A stretch of 64,000 nt of DNA from Morella rubra (taxonomy: Eukaryota > Streptophyta > Magnoliopsida > Fagales > Myricaceae), in NCBI GenBank assembly GCA_003952965.2, contig CM025855.1, forward strand, positions 24,437,677 to 24,501,676, written 5' to 3'. Within the stretch, counting starts at the first letter, position 1; each line of letters opens with the position of its first letter. Under the pieces are notes generated by a model. It was given only the letters and a program-made list of their open reading frames with translations, was not told the DNA's origin and searched no databases. This document shows, piece by piece, positions 33,941 through 45,868 of this stretch. Position numbers and translations under genes: made by a program.

Positions 33941-35132
33941 GTTATAGAACTCCAAGACATTTTTAACTTATGGGCCAATCTCCAAGAAAAAAGAAACATT
34001 GGGCTAATTTAGCAGAAGAGACAGAAGCCCATTTTCATCCACGGAAAACCTCGAAACCACAATTAATTAAATTATTCATGCGTTGAATCTTTTTTTGGGC
34101 CAAGAATCTTCTTAATGGGTTGAACAAACACTTTAAAGCAATCTAATTTATTTTGTGCCCCAAGAAAAAAAAAAAACTTATGTTGTGCATGTGATTGATT
34201 ACCTATAGGTTGCCGCACATCTAACAGGAGAACTAGTGAGTACCAGGTTTCAAAAATTACTACTATAGTTGTAACCCATTTGGCCTTACGTAAGTTGGCT
34301 TGGACTGAGAGTGTGCTCTCTCGCTCCCATCGAAGCACTCTGGCGGTCAACAAGGCGCAAAGACCTCCTAAACCCCACATTAAAAACAAAATCCTCACTT
34401 GAATCAGAGTTTGGGTGTCGCGTCGCGCGTCCACCCTTCCTAAGATTTACTCTCGATATGAAGGTGTTTTCAGTGGGTTTAAGCTGAGTTAGCTATATGG
34501 GAACATGTGTAAACCTGCTACACAGGATCCTAAGTGATTTTAAAGTTACTCAAAAATTAATGAAAACTTATTTGTTTTATAATCATGGACGATGGAGTGC
34601 AATATGTTCAGTCTAGTAACAGACGAGATCCGACTCCAATGGCCTCCACAAGCATATCCACAGCCCATTAAAGAGATATAAAGTGTTACAAAATTTTCAG
34701 GGATTATTTAGAAAGATATATTTAGGTATTGAAAGCTCTCCACCCGTGTCCCCGACCCCAAGCGATTTTCTACGGGATTCACAAGACTCCCAAATCAATT
34801 GGTCAATGGTCTTTAGGTCACTTGTTAATTTTTGGCAATAGTAATTAGTCAATAGAGAGCCGCCACCCGGAGATCTATATGCACTCTTTTGGTCATTCAT
34901 GAACCACCCACATATTAAAAAGTACACTTGAAGAAAAAATATTTAAAAAGAAAAGGAAGAGAAAGGCGAAATGAAAACGGCTCCGTAGTTTTGCCTAAAA
35001 TGTTCAGTGATGCGGCGCTTAGTGAGCGGCTTAAAATTCTAGGAGGAATCAACATACGTCGTCGCTTACGTTTACAAGGCGCGGAGGATAAAATAGAGAG
35101 AGAAAATGAGAGGGCCGCCATGTCGGCTTCCG

Positions 35133-35140
35133 TATAAAAG
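35133..35140 (+). promoter_or_regulatory. TATA box of the nitronate monooxygenase gene
   Basis: TATAAAAG about 100 bases before the start codon on the plus strand. Confidence 0.5.
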
Positions 35141-35241
35141 AACTTCCCACTCAGCGCAACTCACGATTGGGCTCACGGTTTTCAAGTGCTCGAAAACTTT
35201 AACCAAATTGGCTGACTTGGGTTAGCCGAAGAGAGGAAGAG

Positions 35242-38200
35242 ATGGGATGGAGGGGGATCTTGGGTTCCGAATATGGAATAGTGCAGGCACCACTAGGACC
35301 TGATATCTCTGGTCCGGAACTTGTTGCTGCGGTCGCTAATGCTGGTGGACTCGGTTTCCTTCGAGCCCCTGATTGGGTACTAGTTACTGCTACTTGTTTT
35401 TCCTACCGTTTTTCTTCTTGTGCTAGTCTTCCCCTTGTGATAATGTCACTCAGTCATCTTTGGGTGTCGTACCAAAGTTTTAGATTCAGCTCCCTTCATT
35501 CTACTATACTTACTGGAATGTCTTGATTGTTATGTGCTCCCATTGTTTTACATTATTTCCAACTGAACAACTTGCATGGGATCAGGCTACCCAAGCTGCT
35601 CTTTTTCTCAATCAACTATACTAAAGAAACACGAGAACTATAAATTACATCTTTCATCCCCATACTATTTGTTTTTGTCTCATATCAGTTTTCTGTCGTA
35701 AGGATGCGATCTGGTAATCCTTACAATCAATTCCACAAATTTGTGGGCATGAAACATGAATTAGAGAACCATCAAGAATTATTTCAGCTCGTATAAACTC
35801 CTGGAGTTTGTCAGTGCATCGAACTGTTGAGAAGCAAGAGAGGATGGGAGGAAGACCCCCCCACCCCCCCCAACTTTCCTTTTTCAAAGGAAAATATAGC
35901 ACCTTATCCGAACGGTTCTCATTAAAAGATCCTCAATATAAGGCCCATATAACACAAATTGTGGGTAGTCTCATCAAAGCCTAGTGAAACTTTGAAGGTG
36001 TTTAATTGTCAGAGTTGATCAGAGGTACTCTTCCTTCTTAGGCATGAATTCTTATGGTAAGCACTAATTATGCCACTCAAACCTTCTGGAAATTGTTCAT
36101 TAGAGGAGGGAAAATCTTTTCCCTTCCGTTCCTTTTAGATTTATGAATATGCTAAGATTACTCAACTGTAACTTACATTTTTATGAAATTCTTTGTGCAC
36201 CCCTTGTTTGTCTTTTCAAATTTACCTCTCCTACCTGTACCAGGAGTCACCAGACAATGTGCGGGAATTGATAAGGAGAACACGAACCTTAACTGGCAAA
36301 CCATTTGGGGTTGGTGTTGTTCTGGCATTTCCCCATGAGGAAAATCTAAAAGCTATACTGAATGAGAAGGTAGCATTCTTGCAAGTTTCATGGGGTGAAT
36401 GTTCCAAGGAGCTAGTACTTGAAGCACATCGTGCTGGGATCAAGGTTGTTCCCCAAGTAAGTGATGTCTACCTATTATGTTGTTTCCAAAAGATTTAAAA
36501 GAAAATATAAGCCAGTCATGTGTAAGGAGCATTATTGCATTCCTTGGGCAAATTGAATTCAATATGCATGAGACTGTTAGTGACAAAGGTCAACTAGCAT
36601 TTCCTTTCTATGAAGATAATTTAGACTAAAATATGGCACTTATGCTAGGAAAAAGTAATTAGGCCTACTTGAAAGTAGGGAACTTATTAGTTATTACAGT
36701 TGATATAAGCAGGTGAGCGAGAAATGTTAAGAGTGAATAAATCTGTGTAGTATCAAAAGTAAACTGATTTCAAAGGTGTCTATTGAGAAAACTGGTTTCC
36801 CACATAGAAGATGAAGTTCTTATCATCATTGTACAATGTTTGCTGATTGCTTACATGTAGCAATATGCATCTTATTTGGTGTATCATGTGGTGTGCAAGT
36901 AAAAATTGACTCTTGGGCTGCTCAACTTCTGCAAAAAGTTTTGCAGTAGGCACCATACTCCTGGGGTTCATTCTGGACGTCAATCATTTCTCTCAAGCTC
37001 AAAAGTGGTTCTTTTTTTTGTTGTTCTCACGTGTAACACATGTTTTTATTGGAGGTTGGGAGTTTAGAAGAAGCAAAAGGAGCACTTAATGCGGGTGTCG
37101 ATGCAATTATTGTCCAAGGACGTGAAGCTGGAGGGCATGTGATTGGCCAGGTATAAGTGCTTGCCATTTTTGAATGAATATTGATGTATTCTTATTCAAT
37201 TATAGCTATATTTGCTTGTTGTTGAATAAATAACATTATGCAACAATTCTTATAGATAAACAATTCGAAATTGGAAAAACAAGATGACAATGTGAGGGTT
37301 GGAAGACCCGACTATTGGAAATTCTATATTGATAAATATCAGTAACCAGAACAAGAGCCACAGGCTGTCCAAAAGTTAAAGTTAAAAGGGGGAAAAGAGA
37401 GAGAGAGATAATTGTTATCAAGAAAAGACATACGAAAGAAAAGCATTTGGCTCTTTGAAATTGTCCTCAGTGGTCTTGCTGTTCAGGAATATTTCGCTAT
37501 GAATTAGGCTTGTTTCTATACTTCTTTTCTTACTTTTTTTTTTTTAGACCCTCATCATTTGATCAGTACAGCTTTCCTTTGCAGCAATAGTTTCAGACTC
37601 AGATTGTTCTGTTTTCTCACTGCTTGCAATTAAGTTGTTAATAGTTCTCTTTGAAATGGTGTCACGTTGAATCTTTGTCAATTTTTCCAACTGAGTAGTC
37701 AAACATATTATGCAGGCATGAAATTCAGGTTTTTCCTTTTGCTTCTTGGTTTAATGTTGTTTGATAGTTGAACTGTAGGTAATCTTGACCCCCCTTGTCT
37801 TGAATCGCCTATTTACAGGATAGTTTGATATCACTGTTGCCTGGGGTAGTTGATCTTACTGGGGATCGAGATATACCTGTTATCGCTTCTGGTGGGATTG
37901 TGGATGCACGTGGTTATGTTGCTGCACTTGCCCTTGGTGCTCAAGGTGTCTGTCTCGGAACCAGGTTTGGAACACTCGACTTAATATATAATATCTGGAA
38001 TAAGAACTAATGGAATTTTGCCTTCAGGTTTTCCTTTCTTTTTTCGAAGTGGACAAGTTTCCCAATAACTGAATAGTTTCTAGGGTTTTGCTTGAATTTA
38101 GCAGCCGCCATTATTGCATTCACTCTGTTTAAGGTGGGAAAAAGCTTATGGTATCTGATGAAATCTAGAGTTAATATTTTGTACTTATCAAAAAGTGAGA

Positions 38201-39041
38201 TAACGGTAATTTGTCCTGGGCTGTATCCAAGTAGCTTCTTGACAGTATGTACAATTCTTGGTTGAACCTTTAAACGTGGTGGATTATTGCAAGTGGGTAC
38301 TTATATGGTTCAAGTCATGTTGCAGGTTTGTTGCAACTATAGAAAGCTATGCTCATCCTACATACAAGAGGAAGTTAATTGAACTTGAAAAAACAGAGTA
38401 TACTGATGTATTTGGCCGGGCAAGGTGGCCTGGTGCACCACAACGTGTCCTGCAAACACCCTTCTTTAACGAGTGGAAATCCCTTCCTCTTCATGAGAAT
38501 GAAGCCAACAAGCCTGTTATTGGCCGTTCAATAATACATGGTGTGGTGAGAATCGTATTCCGTTATGTTTAATAACAGTAACATTTTGTAGCTTGGTCTT
38601 GTTCCCCTGCTCATCGTTTCCTTAGTATTTTTTGATATGATGAACAGAAACACAATCATTTGTTGATGGTTTGAAAATGTCATCTTCTCAATAGCTTAAT
38701 TTCTTTAGCAGCTGCGAAATTCACTAATTCTTCCTTTTTGCTTGAATTCATGACAAAGAACCGCTTCTGTTTCTATCTGCACCCAAAACAAGTGTAATGA
38801 TTCTGTTCGGGTTGAAGTCCTATGTGTTTAACATCACTTTCCTTTTCATCAGGAAAAAGAAATTCGCCAGTTTGCTGGTACTGTTCCAAATGTGACGACC
38901 ACAGGTGATATTGAAAGCATGGCAATGTATGCTGGCGAAGGTGTTGGCCTTGTGAAGGAAATTTTACCTGCTGCTGAAGTGATCCAAAGGCTGGTTGAAG
39001 GGGCTCAGCATCTGATCCGGCAAAAATTTAGTGTCATATAA
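35242..39041 (+). CDS. Nitronate monooxygenase (2-nitropropane dioxygenase-like), FMN enzyme
   Basis: An FMN-dependent TIM-barrel oxidase that converts alkyl nitronates to carbonyl compounds and nitrite; physiological substrates in plants are poorly known. Six exons (35242-35376, 36244-36456, 37055-37150, 37819-37964, 38326-38545, 38853-39041) total 999 nt, 332 aa, with all phases agreeing. Motifs in order: GIVQAPLGPDISGPELVAAV near the start, NAGGLGFL, PFGVGVVLAFPH, LQVSWGECSKELV, DAIIVQGREAGGHVIGQ (flavin phosphate region with the conserved GREAGGH), PVIASGGIVDARG and GAQGVCLGTRF, then GRSIIHG and a C-terminal helix ending RQKFSVI. No signal or membrane segment is visible. It lies inside the UGT85 array, head-to-head with UGT copy 1. 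Its 3' end has a displaced copy at 61.1 kb. Confidence 0.93.
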
Positions 39042-40360
39042 GGAATGGTTGGCCAGTGCAAATTAGACAGCCAAACGGTTTCAAAATGTTGCGGATTCTG
39101 CAAATTCTGATTAGTGTTGATAACCAACTCTGAGCTCTCACCGTATCCAGAGATTCTACAAGAATAGATGCTTGGCCAGTTACTGCTCATGGTGAATGCA
39201 TGTCTCCGCATCTGCAAGTCTGCGAGTCTGTTGGCATCTGTGACTACTTTTCTTTATCAGTTTTCTCGTCTTCGAAGCCATTTCTATGGCAATATAAATG
39301 AATAAGACGCCTTTTAATTTGTAGCTGAGTTAGAAAAGATGTATAAGCTCCAAATGCCGCCTCAAGGGTCAAAAGGATTGTTGTAGTTTTACGCTTTTAC
39401 CCCTTAGTCAATTAATTAATTATCATGGCTGCTTTTATTACCCTATTATTTCAAAAAAAAAAAAAAAATGGGAGTCTTTAGAAAGCACACACCGATGAAT
39501 TAGAATATTTGCAAATATACCCCTCTCAATTTGCTAATCCACCTAATTGTGATCCTCTACAAGGTGCAGCTCTCACTCTAATGTTTTCTTTCATGGTAAC
39601 CAAATACATTTCGTCGTTTTAAAGAGAATTTTTCAAATTTTAATACAATAATTAATCCTGGAAAGCCCTTGATCATTACTCTATTCCTCATATTTAGATC
39701 TATTTATCATTGAGCTTTTCTTCTACTGTTTTGAAGAAATTCAAGAAATTTGTGTTTGAGTGTTAAAATTTTAAAATGTTAAAAAATGGTAAAAAAGTAA
39801 AGATAAATGATTTAAATAATTTTTTTATATTTATTATAAAAAAATTAATTTAATAGAAAGAGAATATTTTATAATTATGTCATTAAACTACTAGATTTGT
39901 TCAGATTTTCTGCACACAAACACCAATAATTCTGATCAATAATGCACGGACCATTTGATATCAAATGGTGACATCTTATGCACTCTGGATACATAATACA
40001 TTGTTTTATCTCTTCTGCTAGGCGTCGGCTTTATTGGTTTACGTCTACTATTATAAAATAATTAATTTTAGGTCAGGATTAGGTTTTTAAAGTTTGGATT
40101 GTATAAGCCTCCAAAACTTGGTCTCTAGGGAGTGTATCCAACTCGAAGCCAATATTGCCTGTAGCACGTTGACCCTCCAAAAAGCGTTAGGCATGCGGTT
40201 GAATAGCGGCCTCATTCTAGTACGTATATTGGCCGCATGAACAGCAGGATGCTATTGCCCATTGAATATTCAAAATAACTCGAGATAGCAGATCATAAGA
40301 GAAGCGTACAGCTTCTTCAATATAAAATTGCAATTAGTGGCTTCTTTGTAATTAGGTGAA
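39042..40360. other. Spacer between nitronate monooxygenase and UGT copy 2; contains repeated array spacer D1
   Basis: Starts with the monooxygenase 3' UTR (copied at 61.1 kb). The part 39480-40260 is a spacer block that recurs in diverged form at about 44930-45620 and 61740-62640; shared landmarks are ccctctcaatttgctaat, acatttcgtcgtt, cttgatcattactctat, gcctccaac and cgttgaccc. An AT-rich MITE-like piece is at 39740-39930. Confidence 0.6.
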
Positions 40361-41586
40361 TTAGACATTTCCGGCAAGGAGCACATCGGCGATGAACTTG
40401 TCCAAGTTCTGGTAAGAAGAACCTCCAGGCTTGACAACCTCTTCTGCCTTTGTCTTCCACTGCATTACCTTGTTCTTCATTTCTTTACCCTTATAACCGT
40501 CCATGAACTCCCTCACAAGCTTCTCAACTTCGTCTCTTTTAACATTATTATCTATCTCCATCCCAATGCCCCACTCAGTGCAAAAATACCAGCAATTCGT
40601 CTGTTTCTCGGCAAGGAAAGGCCAACAGATCATTGGCAATCCTCCACACAGGGCTTCAAGCGTAGAGTTCCACCCTCTTTGTGTTAAAAATCCTCCTATT
40701 GATAAGTGCTTCATGATTTGTTCTTGAGGACACCAACTTGCTAACATGCCTCTATCTTTAGTTTGGCTGACAAATTCAGGAGGTACAATAGCCGAATCGC
40801 CCACCACAAGATCAGGCCTTGTAATCCATAGGAAGGGTTTTTCACTGCTGGCAAGTCTCCAAGCAAACTCAATGAGTTGTTGGGGCGTCATGACGATGAT
40901 ACTAGCAAAATTTACAAACACTACGGAGTTGGGTTCTTTTGAACTCAGCCATTCCACACACCCGGGCTCTTCTTTCCATAGATTAGAACCTATTGATTTC
41001 AGTTTCTGATCTTTAATCTGATCAGCAAGTAGCAGAAGTGGACCGACTGTGTATATGCGAGGAAGCAAAGACGAGAGAGCATCCAAAACATCCTATTCAA
41101 AGGGCTCAAACGTGTTCAGAACAACAGCTGAACTTCTTGGAGATCTCTACGCTTCACGAATAACATAGTTGAGCGTGATGTCGTTCTCATCGGTGGTCCT
41201 AATGAAACTCGGAAGATCATTCAGACGGATGTTTTTCATCCCGGGAATCCAATCTACTGCGGTTTCTTAGTACCCATTAATTAAATTGCTTGCATCTGTG
41301 CATGAAACACATGATAAAAGTAAGGTATAGCCTTTGCGAGTGGCTCACTCGAAAATAGATCGGTTAAACACCAGCGTCATGAGTAAAGAGCTATACATAC
41401 CTTTGAGAGGTATCAAACGTCGCTCCATGAGATGGAGATAATGCATATAGCCCAAGACGCCGCAGGCGCGAGGTGTCCAGAAAAAAATATTTGGAATTCC
41501 AAATTCCTCAGCGGCTTCAAGTGGTGAAGCTCATGCAAGCATCAGATATGACACAGGTCACAGGTGGTACTTTGGAGGAGGAGCTG
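40361..41586 (-). pseudogene. UGT85 pseudogene (copy 2), truncated
   Basis: Close relative of the intact gene at 55314-56860. The 3' part of exon 2 is open for 241 codons (40361-41086), but upstream it has in-frame stops at 41093-41095, 41147-41149 and 41267-41269. Exon 1 survives only from about 41400 to 41586, with a frame change near 41520, and its first roughly 340 bases are missing. The sequence beyond 41586 is unrelated. In the PSPG box the usual HSGWNS reads QRGWNS, losing the key His, and GGVPMICW reads GGLPMICW, so the fragment would not be active. Its 3' flank (from about 40265) is nearly identical to that of copy 3, showing recent duplication. Confidence 0.9.
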
Positions 41587-43100
41587 TCGTTTATGTCCTA
41601 ATATTGTTTCCATCGAGATTTTGGACAACATTTTTCTTTCTACAGCTTCTTTTTTATTTTCTTTTCTCCGTGCAAAGCAAGACATTGATTTAAAAAAATA
41701 TATAGTATACATAGTAGGATTCAATTGCCACCTCTCAGTCTCAGCGAATAGTACGATAAGTGTATTTCAATATTTTTAATAATTTTAGTCCTTAATTTTC
41801 GATATTTTAACTCTAAGACACTTTTGGCATTACATAGGAAATTTTTTTTTTAATTTTATATTTTTATCATTTTGTCTTTGAAATTTACTCCCCTCAACTT
41901 GGTTCTTAGTTCCGCCACTGCATTGATGGGTCGACAAATTGTAACTCCGAATAGTTTCGTTTGATTATCGACTAAGATGGGCCGTGTGTGGTTTATCCAA
42001 CTTCTTTTGGACTCGATTGTATATTCAAACTGACATTGGGCCAGGGTTGGATTGTTGGTTTCGGGTAATCTGCCCAGCCCTATAATTGACTTAAAAAAAC
42101 GATACCGTATTAACATTCTTATATTATCTGTTGATAAAATATAAATAAGTTTTGCAAGGGAAGATCAGGGGAAGAGATTCTGAAAGAACTGGTAATTGGG
42201 ATTTGGGGGTTATTCCTTACCCTTTAAAAAGAAAAAAGAAAAAGACAATCCAGTTCTATTGCAGCGCCCTCCTTCTGAACCTTCGACATAAAAGAAATCA
42301 GAGATCTGGCAAGCAGTTCAGAGTTCTTTTTTTTTTTCTAGTAAGCAGTTCAGAGTTCATTCGACAATAGCTCATAGGAAAATAGCGGAAAGCAAGGGTA
42401 AACCAGTAAACCTTTATAAAAGAGAGAGACAAATGAAAGGAGTATTTTTGCTCCTTTTTGGTTCTTTGTTCACTTTTTTGTTGCGCCCAACTCGGCGTGG
42501 AAACTGGAAAGCAATGATGATTGATGAACCTTAAAAGCTTTCCATGCTAAACGTGGAAAACGAGTCCCCAAAATATCCGTTTTTTTGCTTTTTACTGTGC
42601 ACCTAATTCTTCCATGGTGCTAATAAGTTGGCAAATTTGCTCCAGAAATTAGACTCTGTACGCTTTCTTTTTTTCCTTTTTTCAGTTACGAAACAGAGAA
42701 GACAGACCCTGATTCCAACCCAACCAATTATATAAGACCGATTCGACCTCTCCACAGCTCCGACAGATTGATTTGACAAGCACTGAAGCAGCAAACACTT
42801 AATCTAGGAGTAATCGCATTGCTCTTAATCAATTTGGTCATGTATTAGTCCAAAGAATTTGGATAGCATCCTTTTCCAAAAGGTCTGTCGTTAAAATGAA
42901 TAATTTTTGTGAGTGGAATTTTACATATGCCCGCACTGCGTTGGGCCTATCTGTTCCCAAAGTAAGCTGAAAAGCAGAGCAGTATTATTCGGCAACCACT
43001 GATCTATATTCAAAATAACACGAGATAGCAGATCATAAGAGAAGCGTACAGCTTCTTCAATATAAAATTGCAATTAGTGGCTTCTTTGTAATTAGGTGAA
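41587..43100. other. Spacer between UGT copies 2 and 3, with a repeat end at 41920
   Basis: Immediately right of the truncated exon is unrelated sequence. A TCCGCCACTG at 41911-41920 is the reverse complement of CAGTGGCGGA, a frequent plant repeat terminus; the AT-rich sequence to its left may be that repeat. The region 42120-43000 has no recognised gene. From about 43009 the UGT copy 3 3' flank begins, matching 40265 onward. Confidence 0.45.
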
Positions 43101-44747
43101 TTAGACATTTCCGGCAAGGAGAACATCGGCGATCAACTTGTCCAAGTTCTGGTAAGAAGAACCTCCAGGCTTGACAGCCTCTTCTGCCTTTGTCTTCCAC
43201 TCCATCACATTCTTCTTCATTTCTTTACCCTTATCACCGTCCATCACCTCCCTCACAAGCTTCTCAACTTCATCTCTTTTAACAGTATTATCTATCTCCA
43301 TCCCGATGCCCCACTCAATGCAACAATACCGGCAATTCGTCTGTTGCTCGGCAAAGAATGGCCAACAGATCATTGGCACTTCTCCACACACAGCTTCAAG
43401 CGTAGAGTTCCACCCGCTATGTGTTAAAAACCCTCCTATTGATGAGTGCATCAGGATTTGTTCCTGAGGACACCAACTTGCTAACATGCCTCTATCTTTA
43501 GTTTGGCTGACAAATTCAGGAGGTACAATAGCCGAATAACCTATCACAAGATCAGGCCAGCTTATAATCCACAAGAAGGGTTTTTCACTGTTGGCAAGTC
43601 CCCAAGCAAACTCAATGAGTTGTTGGGGTGTCATGACAGTGACACTACCAAAATTGACATACACTACGTAATTGGGTTCTTTTGAATTCAACCATTCCAC
43701 ACACCGGGGCTCTTCTTTCCATAGATTGGAACCTATCGATTTCAGTTTGTCATCTTTAATTTGATCAGCAAGTAGCATAAGTGAACCGACTATGTATATG
43801 CGAGGAAGCAATGATGAGAGAGCATCCAAAACATCCTACTTAAAGCCATCAAACGTGTTTAGAACGACAATTGAGCCTCTTGGAGATCTCTCCACTTCAC
43901 AGATAACGAAGTTAAGCATGATGTCGTTCTCATCGATAGTCCTAACGAAACTCGAAAGGTCTTTTAGACGAATGTTTTTCATCCCGGGAATTCAATCGAG
44001 TCTGGTTTCTAAGTACTCATTAATTAAATCACTTGCATTTGTGCATGAAACACATGATAAAAGTAAAATACAACATTTGCGAGTGGCTCACTTGAAAATA
44101 GAACGGTTAAACACCAGCATCTTTTTTTTTTTTTTAACAAACACCAGCATCATGAGTAAAGAGCTATACATACCTTTGAGAGGGTTTGGTTACTATGCTG
44201 AGCTTAGGGTGCTGAGCGATGGTGAGGATCCAAAGCTGGAGATCCGGCGGTCCGGAGATGAACACATCATTTAAAATGCTTCGACCCGATTATCTATCTC
44301 CCCACCCGTTTCGAGGCTGACCTGGAAATTCAAATCACCTATACTCGCAATTTCTCTTCATTTTGCATTGCACAGCTCGCCCAGACCCCCGTTCTCTTCA
44401 TTTCGTTTAGTGTGAAGGTCATGCAACCATCAGATATGACACAAGTCACAGGTGGTACTTTGGAGGAGGAGGTTTCGGAATGGGACAAGGCAAGTCGTCG
44501 ATGTGGACTGGCTAAGAGCGGGGACATCTTGGCTAACATCGGCATCCGAGGGTGGAAGTCCATCGGGGATGACTTCAAAGCGGAAATCCGGCAAGCCATC
44601 AAGGGAATTGGGGCCTCTGAACCTGAGCAATCGTTTGTGATTGTACTTAGAATTGACAAAAGTAACGTGAAAGCCTTTCTGGTTTAGGAGTTTTGCTAAC
44701 TTGAGCATCGGGTTTATGTGACCCTGACCTGCCGATGTGGAACCCAT
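43101..44747 (-). pseudogene. UGT85 pseudogene (copy 3), rearranged exon 1
   Basis: Exon 2 is largely kept (open frame 43101-43829, PSPG box from WCPQEQILMHSSIGGF through HSGWNSTLEAVCGEVPM to FFAEQQTN). It has an in-frame stop at 43836-43838 and an extra codon in IISWPDLV. Exon 1 is badly altered. About 228 bases of unrelated sequence (44184-44411) replace roughly 115 bases near its 3' end, and a stretch encoding part of LLCKLNDTSS is gone. The N-terminus (start at 44747, MGSTSAGQ) lacks the HVVCIPVP strand before GHINPML. Its TATA box (TATAAAAGG, 44845-44853 minus) is kept. Best relative is the intact gene at 55314-56860. Confidence 0.9.
44184..44411. other. Unrelated segment within exon 1 of UGT copy 3
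   Basis: Left and right of this stretch the sequence aligns with UGT exon 1; inside it does not. It has higher GC than the spacers and includes gagatccggcggtccggagatg. No terminal repeat or target duplication was obvious. It could be filler captured during double-strand break repair or a fragment of another gene. Confidence 0.6.
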
Positions 44748-44844
44748 CTGATCTATAGTTGTCTCTCTCTGTGTGTCTCCCCCATCAAACGCACACGCTA
44801 CACAAGAAACAGAATGCATAGACAAAGTTTGGCCTTTTGCATTG

Positions 44845-44853
44845 CCTTTTATA
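44845..44853 (-). promoter_or_regulatory. TATA box of UGT copy 3
   Basis: Reads TATAAAAGG on the minus strand, about 100 bases before the start, as in the intact gene at 55314-56860. A repeat end begins only 10 bases further upstream, at 44863. Confidence 0.45.
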
Positions 44854-44862
44854 GAACTTTTG

Positions 44863-44935
44863 CAGTGGCGGTGTAGAATTTTTTTTGGGCTAAATAATAA
44901 AATTATATTGTTAAAAATAATAACATACAAAACTG
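44863..44935 (+). repeat. CAGTGGCGG-starting repeat fragment upstream of UGT copy 3
   Basis: CAGTGGCGGTGTAGAATTTT starts at 44863 and is followed by AT-rich sequence. CAGTGGCGGA is a very common plant repeat terminus. The right end is not defined; the array spacer D2 resumes near 44936. Confidence 0.4.
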
Positions 44936-45647
44936 AATTAGGATATTTGCAAATATACCCCTCTAAATTTGCTAATCCACCTAATCGCTCTAATATATAT
45001 TTTTTTTAATGATCACGAAATACATTTCGTCGTTCTAAAGAGAAATTTTTTCAAATTTTAACACAATCATTAGTGCTGGAAAGCCTTGATCATTACTCTA
45101 TCTCTCCTATATATACATCTATTTATCATTGAACTTTTCTTCGACCGTTTGGTCGAAATTCAAGAAAATTGTCCTGCAACTCTTATATGTAACTTCTTAC
45201 TAACAGCAAAATCTTTCTTTTCTTTTTCTGGCCACTACTAAATTTTATTATATTCTGATCAATAATGCAGGGCCCATGTTATCAAATGGCCCCATCTTAT
45301 GCACTCTCTATACATTCTCTTATCTGCTAGGCGCCGACTTTATTGGTTTACGTGTACAATTATAAAATAATTAATTATAGGTTAGGATAACTTTTTTCAA
45401 GTTTGGATTATATGAGCCTCCAACTTGTTTTGTTTGGGTTCTACGTATGCCTTAGCCCTCTTATCTTTATAACGTAGTCTCTACTCTCTGGGGAGAGTAT
45501 CCAACTCAAGCCAATATTGCGTGCAGCAATTCTCGACGTTGACCCACCAAACAGCGTTGCTGCATGCCAATATTGCGTTAGACAATTCTCCACGTTGACA
45601 CATCATTTGGATTACACAGCATCCAATACTGTCGAGTAAATACACGT
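44936..45647. other. Repeated array spacer D2
   Basis: Diverged copy of 39480-40260 and of 61740-62640. No gene. It is interrupted at its right end by the Copia array. Confidence 0.6.
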
Positions 45648-45652
45648 TACCC

Positions 45653-45855
45653 TATTCAAGCTAACTGTATTTTTATTTTCGAGATGGTTAGCTGTTAAGT
45701 AAAGTTGTTACGCCTGTTATTTAGTTACTAAGCTTCGCCTCTACGAGCTACTATATAAAAGCAAAAGGCTCCTCTTGTAACCTTACAACAATTAATTGAA
45801 TTCTATACACAATATTCATTTCTCTCAACTTGTACTCTGTTAATAGAATTCTACA
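45653..45855 (+). repeat. LTR 1 of the Copia array
   Basis: About 203 bases ending ttctaca, followed directly by the primer site. Contains a TATA-like ctatataaaag. Its left terminus is slightly eroded compared with LTR 3. Confidence 0.85.
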
Positions 45856-45868
45856 TGGTATCAGAGCC
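45856..45868 (+). other. Primer-binding site (initiator Met-tRNA type)
   Basis: TGGTATCAGAGCC right after LTR 1 is the standard plant Copia primer-binding site, complementary to the 3' end of initiator methionine tRNA. Confidence 0.88.

Larger units (their letters stand above)
33851..35241. other. Divergent intergenic region between UGT copy 1 and nitronate monooxygenase
   Basis: 1.4 kb holding both promoters. A CT tract lies just before the UGT start (about 33850-33867). The open frames on both strands at 34915-35137 overlap each other and look non-coding. No further gene was seen. Confidence 0.45.

Noticed and set aside
34915-35137. Small open frames on both strands upstream of nitronate monooxygenase
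   Set aside because: They lie in promoter sequence and include the TATA region; basic low-complexity composition.
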